DNA of 64,000 nucleotides from Symsagittifera roscoffensis. Its lineage: Eukaryota > Xenacoelomorpha > Acoela > Convolutidae. The notes under the pieces are model-generated. The model did not search any database. It was not told the DNA's origin and saw only the letters and a program-made list of their open reading frames with translations. The stretch is taken from positions 45,741,346 through 45,805,345 of the forward strand of contig NC_087064.1 of the NCBI RefSeq assembly GCF_963678635.1, given 5' to 3'. A program made the translations under genes and the position numbers. Positions 56,459 through 64,000 of the stretch are shown here, piece by piece. Numbering within the stretch: the stretch's first letter is position 1; every line of letters starts with the position of its first letter.

Positions 56459-59400
56459 ACACAACCAAAATCACAATCAAAAAAAAATATTTTTGTTCGG
56501 GTACTTCTGATACACCCGATCTAGAATCCAAAGTTGATCACGAATTTCCGGGCCAAAATGGGCTCTTATGATCCTAATAAACACGCCTAATGTCCTAATA
56601 TGATCTTTATTAAATGGATATTTCCCGTCTTCCAAATTGCCACAGAAGGTTTCCTCAAGTTTCTAACAATGAGGGTTGCTAAAATGTTTAAGTCACTCCG
56701 GTTGGTTACTTCGGAGGGTTGTTAAGACACTTAGCCTACCTCGGAGGGTTACTTCGGAGGGTACCTTAATCACCCAAGTTATTTCGGAGGGTCCCCTTAA
56801 ATTTACTAAGGAGGGTCAATAAGTTGCTTAATATGCAAATTTCTGAACCTCACTTAGAAGGGCCTTCAATTAACTTCAGGAAGCGTCAAAACAAGCTAAA
56901 TTCTCTATGGGGGACTGTTTTAACTTCTTTGGATGATCTCGTGGAAATTTTCCACTAAGGAGGGTTGCTAAGGGGTTTGGCTGACTCCTGAGGGTTACTT
57001 CGGAGGGTTCCCCAAAAATCAAGAAAAAAAAATATATTAACGCGATAAAGTCTCCAAAAGCGGTCCACCTGACTTAAAACTAGGTTGGCTGACACGGTCA
57101 ACCTTCCCAGTAGGATAAAAAGGTGTTTTGATAAAATTTTCTGCCGCTCGGAGGGTTATCTGTAATTTGGACCCTCCGTACAAACAAATTGTAAAAAAAA
57201 TTTTCCTTTCCGAGATTATCAACCCAAAAACGATTGCGGTCCGGAAAAATGGTCCAAAACGTCGACCTATGGTACCAAAATTATCCCAATCGGTTGGCTA
57301 AACTTTGAGAAATTGTCAAAAACGTGTTTGTCCAAACGACCTTTTTTCACCACCTATATAGGTTCCGAGAAACTTTTTCCGCAATTCCTATTGAAAGTGC
57401 CTAAAAATAATTGAAACGAGCGTAGTAGCCCTCTACGGCACTGGAATAATGCAAAAAACTGGATCAAAATTGGTTTGGAGACAAAAATTTGGCCAATAAC
57501 TATCAAATTTGGACCCTCCGATTCCTTCCTTTTCCAATCCTAAAGTCGTTAGCTCTATCTATGGAGCTAGTCGGAGGGTTACTCAAGAATTTTTCTGACA
57601 GCCGAGCACGTTATGCTAGCACGCTCCTAATACAAAAAAATTTTATTGCTCTAATTCTAAAAACTAAAAAACTCGATCCCCAAAACAGATTGACAAAATT
57701 CAGAAAATTATCGAAATTTTGACCGAAAAATTTTGGCTTTTTCCAACTTTTACTGAGTCTTTTCTCACGCAGTTTCTTTAATTAGGCGGATTGAACTACG
57801 TAGCTACTCCCTATGTAGAGGCTTTTTGCTGTTGGGAAAAGCTCGGATATCCAAAATTTTGGGGGTCTTTAGTTTGTCAAAAATCGATAATTTTCGACGA
57901 AATTTGGGTGTTTCTTGGGTCCAATTAGGAGATAAGTAATATATAATAAGGATAATAACCTATTATTAGTCGTTAATGAATAGTACTATACCCTCCTTTG
58001 CACCAAAATACCCGAATTAAGACCCTTAACTCGGAAATTTGTAATCGATGGAGGGTACAATCGGACCGCGCCAATCGTGCCCCCCACCACTTAAGTTTTG
58101 ATGAAATAGTACCCGAACGATACCAAAGCTGTTTCAACGATACCCAACAGTCGTTGTGGATGTTGTCCCTGATGTCCTTGTTGAGTGTGGAACACGTCGG
58201 TCAGCTTGCCACTCTACCCTTCGGCCACCGGCAAAATCACCATTAACGTGCTTAAATACTCAAATTACACTCAAGGGAGGGTATCCAACCCTTCACCAAA
58301 ACACACAATCTTTCTATCAGAAATGATATAGATCAATCTGAAACAACAACAAATAGGAAGGTCAGATCACATCTCGTTCGGAAATAACATATGAACTGTC
58401 ACTTTATGTTTTTTATTGTTTTTGGTCTTTTTTGAATTTTTTACTGTTTTAGGTACTTTTTTGTTTTCAAATAAACTTGTTTTTGGCTTTTTCTATGTTA
58501 TACACTATTTTTGTTTGGTTTTACGCTTTCTCTGGAATTGTTTTTGGTCCTGGGACCTCGGGACAAGCGGGCTCTAGATTTCCCACCTAACCCTCAGGCC
58601 CCCGGAATTTTCGGTGTTAACTAAGTTAAAAAGCTAAATAGTACTAGACGGAGGGTACGCACCTTCCCACTAGTACAATAACGGTCATTAAGGCCTCTAA
58701 CTCGGAGCGCCATAAAAACGTCTATGTAACATTCGCCCAAATACTACACAGCGACGGAGCGTAGAAAAAGTACCTATTAACAACTGGCAGGCGTCAGTTA
58801 CTTTAATCCTACTCGTTTTTCACCGTCTCGACCTTGCCAGTTGATTTTCTGGTCTGTTTAGGGCTAAGTAAAAAGTTACCATTTTTAGGCCATCATTCAA
58901 ACGACTTTTGATCAGCTTTCGTTTACATGCGAACACAACCACATAGCTGAGTCTCGGATTCTCAGACTACGTGATTGCCATTAAAAACACAGCTCGAACA
59001 ACCTATTTTAATATGTTTTTGTGTGACAGTTCTATATTAAATCCATTGGAGATGGATTGACCCCTTCCTCTTTCTAGCTACTCAAATTCTAAAATATCAA
59101 ATTATAACGGTGTTAATTCAGACTTCTACGACATCCAAGTAGCTACAAAGTTAGTTTTATATAGTCCCTTCACATAAAACAGTCTCTGGGAGAGCAAGCC
59201 TCCGCTCCCGTAATCTTCCTGAGATAACGTTCTTATCTCTTCCAATTTGTGGCACGGGAGGGTTCCGTGGAATATTCCTTCCCCACTGAAGCTTCCTTCT
59301 CCACCAATTTCCGCAGCTAAGAGTCTTCTCGTGTGTTGTTGCTACGATAAGAGGCTTCGTAATTTTCGTCTCTCATGCGACTGTTTTCCACAATAATTGT

Positions 59401-59652
59401 CGTTGTTCTGTTTTTTCGTCGTTTTTCGTCAAAATGGCCGTCTTTTTTGTATTTCTGAGAAATATCCACTCTTCAATCGAAATTTTAAAAATAAAAATTC
59501 TAGAATATTTCTACCCTCCTTCGCAATACTTTTTCGTTCCTAAGGCCTTTATTCGTTTTCTTCGTGTCGCCCGAAGGTTGCTCTGTGCCAATCTGGCAGA
59601 ATGGCACACAATTAGTTTCCCGTACCATTTCCATAAATTCGCAATGCATTGA

Positions 59653-59912
59653 TTAGTCTTCTGGTGTTGATTTTAATTCCCCACCTCCTATCACAAATAA
59701 GCGCGATGGCTGCCTGTATGTGTTTATTAAATACGTGGCAATCGTTGGGCACAGTACTTGTATGTATTTTAGAGCCACTGCTCTGTTCATGGAGTTGAAG
59801 GCATTTGAGGCGTCGATCATTATCACAGCTTCCGAGTTCTCTTCCTCGTAGAGTTCTTTCATAGCATGAATAGCAGCTTCTGCACCAGCTTCGAATCCGG
59901 CAAATACCGGTA
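59653..59912 (-). pseudogene. Reverse-transcriptase fragment from another element
   Basis: Minus-strand peptide with [13 protein letters not shown], then [15 protein letters not shown] (palm motif A, Asp before AsnAlaPhe) and a region ending RLFVIGGGE. It is not from the gypsy element, whose motif A is TLDLGSAFWQ. It is cut on both sides (stop TAA after STPED; the other end runs into a terminal-repeat arm), so it is a relic. Clade not determined. Confidence 0.6.
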
Positions 59913-60242
59913 TTATTTGATATTTTAGAATATGAGTAGCTAGGAAGAGGAAAGGGTCAATCCATCTCCAATGGACTTTAAATAGAACTGTCACCAAAAT
60001 CATATTAAAAAAGGGTATTCGAGCCGTGTTTTTGATAGCAATCACGTAGTCTGAGGATCCGAGACTCAGCTATGTGGTTGTGTTCGCATGTAAACGAAAG
60101 CTGATCAAAAGTCGTTTGACTGATGGCCTAAAAATAGTAACTTTTTACTGAGCCCTAAACAGACCAGAAAATCAACTGGCAAGGTCGAGACGGTGAAAAA
60201 CGAGTAGAAGTAAGGTAACTGACGCCTGCCAGTCGTTAATAG

Positions 60243-61177
60243 CAGGCATTTCGGGTTCGGGTTCGGGTTTTCGGGTATCGGGTCGGGTTTTCGGGTTTTG
60301 AGACAAATTTCGGGTTTCGGGTCGGGTTTCGGGTTCAACAAATTTTCGGGTTCGGGTTCGGGTATTCAATTATGTCGGATTTCTAAAACCCGACTTTTGT
60401 TTGCTGTTTTCGGTTTCGACAAAAACTTTCCCAATTTTTCTTTTGTTTGAGGTTTTTTACTTTTTTAATTTTTATTTCTATTTCATTTCTGAACGCGATT
60501 GCATTGTACGATGAAGGAAGAGTGGCGGATATTTGAAACAAAAAATCCAAAGTTGAAAGAAAGACAAGTTTCTGTGCGGTTTCATTGACAAGAAGAAAAC
60601 AGAAGCGCGGAAGTGCGTTCGTTGCAAAAGTGTATTTTCATGTAAAAAGAGCAATACGTCTGACATTGAGAGAGCGTTCAGTTATGCAAAGTACTTGAAG
60701 AAGGATATTCAATCGCGACTTAAGACGGAGAATTTTACACGCAACGTGTTCTTGAAAATCACCGAGGAATGCGTTTAATACGTACTTGTACGTTCCCATT
60801 TCATAATAATACAGCTTTATATTTCCGTTGAACTTTTTTGTTTTCAATATACATTCCCATTTCAATACACATTTATTGCATAAATATTGTTTTTACAGCT
60901 ATTTTTATTGTTCACTGTAAGAGAAAGTTACACTCTAAAAACGCATCAAATTTATTGCGTCAACGTTCATACCATTTAATCGACCTGAAAATCGGGCATG
61001 TCGGGTATCGGGTCGGGTAATCGGGTTTTGAGATCTTTTTCGGGTTTCGGGCCGGGTTTCGGGTTTGAAATGAATGTCGGGTTCGGGTTTGAAGAAACCG
61101 TCGGGTTCGGGTTCGGGTTTAAGCTTATCGGGTAATGGGGTTTCGGGTTTGAAAAATGTCGGGTCCCGAAATGCCTG
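60243..61177. mobile_element. hAT-family element, 935 bp, internally deleted
   Basis: Terminal inverted repeat CAGGCATTTCGGG / CCCGAAATGCCTG with an 8-bp target duplication GTTAATAG (60235-60242 and 61178-61185). Both subterminal regions are packed with TTCGGG repeats in opposite senses, likely transposase-binding sites. It keeps a short C-terminal transposase remnant. It inserted in a terminal-repeat arm of the retroelement, so it is younger than that repeat. Confidence 0.9.
60638..60778 (+). pseudogene. hAT transposase C-terminal dimerisation-region remnant
   Basis: 47 codons ending at TAA 60776-60778. The run SDIERAFSYAKYLKKD then SRLKTENFTRNVFLKI follows the usual hAT C-terminal pattern (Ser-x-Glu-Arg-x-Phe-Ser..., Arg-Ser-Arg-Leu...Glu-Asn...Phe-Leu). 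The rest of the transposase is missing. Confidence 0.7.
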
Positions 61178-61234
61178 GTTAATAGGTACTTTTTCTACGC
61201 TCCGTCGCTGTGTAGTATTTGGGCGAATGTTACA

Positions 61235-62770
61235 ATAAGGGGGTGCAGATCGCTACGCAAAGTTCAATTTATCTACAACTCCATAAGCGCTATTTTAGAG
61301 GAAGGACGGCTAAGATCAATTAACATTACGACTATGCCTCTAATGCTGATTTGTGACTTCATTGCTGATATATATATATATATGCATTTTTATAACGCTG
61401 GTATGGCCCTATCCAGCTTGTGCACTTACCGTAACTAAACGGAAGGGCCCCTTTTGTAATGTAGGTTTTTTTTAAAAAAAACTGGAATACGTGATGAAGG
61501 GACTCCTGACTGTAACTTCGGTTACTATGATACCTTTGACCTTCTGATTACCTTTAAAAGTAAAAAAAAATTGGACTAGTAGAATAATTCATAGAATGAT
61601 TTGTTTTCTGGCTGTAGTTGTTTTTTTTTTGTGCCACAAATTCGCTAAAAACGACTCCTTTGTAGAGACATACGATATATGTTTTTTAAATTTTTGCAAA
61701 GGCTTGCAAATGAAACTTTGTCTTGTAGAATCAGTACGCAACTTGATCGTTTGGTTCATAATTATGTATAATAATCAATTTTCGGGACTATTTAAGCGCT
61801 GTGGATGAGGTTCGAGTCAGGCCAGGATCTGTAATTTTTGCAAACTGGAATATTGTTATCTGACTATTATTATTTGTCGGCCTCTTAATGTCAGCTTTGT
61901 TGCCAAAAGCTAGTTTCAGCTATATTTTATATTTTTAAAAGCTGTTTCAATATGCCTTTTGGTGGAAGTACTTGAGTTATTTAGCTCTTTTTTTTTCATT
62001 TTTTTTATTTGTTCACTCAGAAACAAATCACGGAGTCGAGATTTATTTCGTAAAGTTATGGAATTTTTTCAAATTCTGATTACACACTATCGAAATAAAC
62101 CGGTTTCCACTGTAGTGAAAATGACTTCGTCGGGTAGTTTTTTGAACCGTAAAGGTCTTAGTGAATGGATTTTTTTTCTGGAAAAAAAAACGTTTTTCTG
62201 GAAAACGTTGAAGCTAGGAAAATGTGGTTTTTCATTTTTCTGAATATATTTTCTTTCTACTTGTACACATATTTACGCACTACCATATCTGGCATGTTTT
62301 TGTATCGCCAGTGTTGCGAAGTTCCTATTCGCCTCTGGGTTTTGAGCAATTAAATGATCAAACGATGCAAGTGTTTATTAAAACGGTTTCACCTAGCATA
62401 CTGCACAAAACTGCCAAATTGTCAAGCATAGCAGCTGGTGATAGCTTCTTAATCTTCAATCGGCTTTGTGGTACTGTCGCTACAAGCAAAAGTTATGTTT
62501 ACAGATCGATGTGTCATATATCGATTTAGATACCTGAACGTTAGTGAAAATGTTAGAGGGCAAGCGAAGTATTTCAAAAGGTGTTTGCTCTCTACAAGTT
62601 TTCCTTATGAACGAACTTTCACAGCTTCTAGTTTCTGAACTGTAATATAGAAAATTAAGTTTCTTGATTTCAGAAGGTTTGGCTCGGCTTAGTCCTCATA
62701 AGAAGTCATTCGCTTCTTTCTCCCTTTTCTCTCATCGACTTTTCTTCGTATTGGAGACCTTAGTTGTAGA
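61235..62770. other. Unique AT-rich sequence, no gene seen
   Basis: Contains a short (AT)n run near 61369-61383. Open frames here are short, Phe/Leu-rich and AT-driven. The end (about 62660-62770) is pyrimidine-rich and may be the promoter or 5' UTR of the downstream gene. Confidence 0.5.
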
Positions 62771-63449
62771 TGGGCGCAGGGTCTAATGGGGCTGCGGCTG
62801 GTTCAGACGGGCCCTCCCTCCGAACTCCCGGTAGTCAGCTTTCGAAAGGGCATAAGCGAGGTAAAGTATATATAACTTAAGCTTTTTCAGCGAGTATTTG
62901 TATAAGAAACATTTATTTGAAATGTTTGTTCAGACATATTTTGAATATCGTTTCTTGTTTTAGCAATGTCATATCAATATGGAAGCAATCACAACACAAC
63001 TGCCCCAGATTACAACAGCTTAACATCTGGAGGCAGCTTAGGCATAGACTTCCCTCCTAGTTACTACTCAGGGGGAAGTAACCCAGCAATTAGCAGCACT
63101 TCAAACTTCCGTAACCTAACGGGAGTAGTGTCATCAGAGGGCTTTAGCGGTTCACAACTCACTAGTAGAACTAATGGACTGGCTCATAGTAATAATAACT
63201 CTTCAAGCAATTTATTATTAGACAACCAAGATGTAACAGCCGTAGAAGATGTAAGTCACAGGGAACATTTGGGAGAGGATAAATCATCGGATGCTCTTTC
63301 GATATGCTCCCTGCCACCTTACTCAGACATCAAAGGCCTCATTCACGAATCAATAGATATTACGTCTGTGGAAATATGCGACCAAAAGCCGAAAACAAAT
63401 GTAATGCACAACAAGCAACTACGAAACGAACTCAAAAAGACATTCATGG
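62771..63449 (+). CDS. Host gene, 5' exons (unrecognised protein)
   Basis: The well-supported exon is 62964-63449: acceptor TTGTTTTAG before 62964, ATG at 62966 (MSYQYGSNHNTTAPDYNSL), 161 open codons and donor GGTGAGT after 63449, leaving phase 1. The product is Ser/Asn/Gly-rich at first, then has an acidic and a more structured tail (SICSLPPYSDI, IDITSVEICD), like the cytoplasmic N-terminus of a larger protein. A possible earlier coding exon starts at ATG 62771 and ends at the donor GAG/GTAAAG near 62860. I could not confirm that its frame joins the main exon, so the start may instead be 62966. The rest lies beyond the window or in 63600-64000. Family not recognised. Confidence 0.55.
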
Positions 63450-63667
63450 GTGAGTTGCAAATTGATATGATGATTTTTTCGCGAAACGATTCTCTGGAAA
63501 TCAATTTGTCTAATATAATCACTTACTGACTCATTGGGTCCTACATACATCTAGTGCAGAAATGGTAAAGGTGCCATATTACTGCTGAAAATATTTTCGT
63601 CGGTTTAATGTGTTTTCTGCATAGGTTGCTGTCCAATTTTGCTGCATTTAGATTAAGACGAGTAATT

Positions 63668-63800
63668 AGCCTTGCGATAAGTAAGGTTATTGCAATCGAG
63701 TACTACATTTTTTCCTCCGTAAATAACTTTGTTCACAGGACTCATCTGAACTCATATTCTGAAAGCCTCTATTAGCAACAAATTTACCGCTGCAGATACA
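63668..63800 (+). repeat. Dispersed or tandem repeat copy 1 (intron)
   Basis: CCTTGCGATAAGTAAGG hairpin followed by TTATTGCAATCGAGTACT and a TTTTTCCTCC..GTTCACAG tail. It matches 63857-63945 at about 189-bp offset. Confidence 0.6.
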
Positions 63801-63856
63801 TTGTGCTTGCTAGGATTTTGAAACGAAATCATGTCGAATATAGATTATATATTATA

Positions 63857-63945
63857 ACCCTTGCGATAAGCAAGGGTATTGCAATCGGGTACTGGAACTG
63901 GACTTTTTCTCCCAGTAAACAATTTTGTCCACAGAATGATCTCCA
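63857..63945 (+). repeat. Dispersed or tandem repeat copy 2 (intron)
   Basis: CCCTTGCGATAAGCAAGGG, a perfect hairpin version of copy 1, followed by TATTGCAATCGGGTACT and a related tail; it may continue past the window edge. Confidence 0.6.
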
Positions 63946-64000
63946 ATTTCAAGATCTCCATGTTCAGCAGTTGCACTCTGAACTGCAGCAGTCATCTCTG

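Larger units (their letters stand above)
37401..58724 (-). mobile_element. Copy B of the giant retroelement (body), minus strand
   Basis: Order along the minus strand: leader 58724-55697, gag-pol remains 55696-47285, a 648-bp tandem duplication, inter-ORF segment, ORF2 45759-37401. It lacks the ORF2 tail and 3' UTR, and the integrase core. It has many frameshifts and stops, so it is older or less constrained than copy A, but it alone preserves the full 5' half of ORF2. Confidence 0.85.
55697..58724 (-). promoter_or_regulatory. Leader (5' UTR) of copy B
   Basis: Same order as 14877-18027: clamp stem-loops, a reduced 30-bp repeat region and two RNA modules. It lacks about 80 bp just after its start compared with copy A. 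A GGTACGT sequence just upstream of gag (about 55748) matches 17976-17982 in copy A and could be a splice donor. Confidence 0.65.
58725..61234 (-). mobile_element. 5'-side terminal repeat of copy B, interrupted
   Basis: Borders TGTAACATTCG at 58725 (against the element leader) and CGAATGTTACA at 61234 (against non-element sequence). Left arm 58725 to about 59610. The centre is replaced by an RT-derived fragment (about 59615-59912). The right arm is reduced to its outer ~390 bp and is split by the hAT element at 60243-61177. It confirms that arm-centre-arm is the unit bounded by TG..CA. Confidence 0.75.

Noticed and set aside
60250-60370. Telomere-like GGGTTC/TTCGGG runs
   Set aside because: They are mirrored at both ends of an element with hAT terminal repeats and target duplication, so they are subterminal transposase sites.
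61596-62529. Phe-rich ORFs between the retroelement and the right-hand gene
   Set aside because: AT-driven, short, overlapping in several frames, with no motif and no splice-site support.

Overview
This is a metazoan-type nuclear window, not prokaryotic: spliced exons with GT..AG borders, a large AT-rich satellite array, hAT and MITE elements, and a giant Ty3/gypsy-like retroelement. The species cannot be fixed from the sequence. Short introns and a TTTTAG acceptor 4 nt before a start codon would suit a trans-splicing invertebrate such as a nematode or flatworm, but that is only inference.

Layout. 1-8951: satellite array with ~350-bp monomers in higher-order blocks. 9514-11112 (-): three small coding exons of a host gene whose second intron carries a MITE inside a tRNA-like sequence. 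11811-14518 (-): a complete ~2.3-kb terminal repeat plus the 3' tip of a giant element (copy C). 14519-32776 (+): copy A, with a 3.1-kb leader, an almost intact 2878-codon gag-pol frame and a damaged second ORF. 32777-34190: a terminal repeat shared tail-to-tail with copy D (34191-35303, -). 35303-37383: a direct duplication of 10364-12648, containing host exons 1-2 and one terminal-repeat arm. 37401-58724 (-): copy B, which keeps the whole second ORF in broken form but has lost integrase. 58725-61234: the terminal repeat at the 5' side of copy B, invaded by a hAT element and an unrelated reverse-transcriptase fragment. 62771 onward (+): the 5' exons of another host gene.

How the parts fit. 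The element would be roughly 26 kb when complete. ORF1 carries coiled coil, capsid-like gag, zinc knuckles, aspartic protease, RT, RNase H, integrase, an acidic linker and a C-terminal macro-domain-like module. ORF2 (about 2800 codons, non-retroviral) carries an NLS/coiled-coil head, two SGNH-hydrolase-like units and about 1500 unrecognised residues. The long leader holds stem-loops closed by a repeated clamp (ACCCTCC/GGAGGGT) and a tandemly duplicated RNA module with compensatory changes between copies. Each terminal repeat is itself a long inverted repeat.

The two main copies lie head-out in opposite orientation, with duplicated host sequence between them, so rearrangement by recombination and end joining, or collapsed or mixed haplotypes in the assembly, must be considered.
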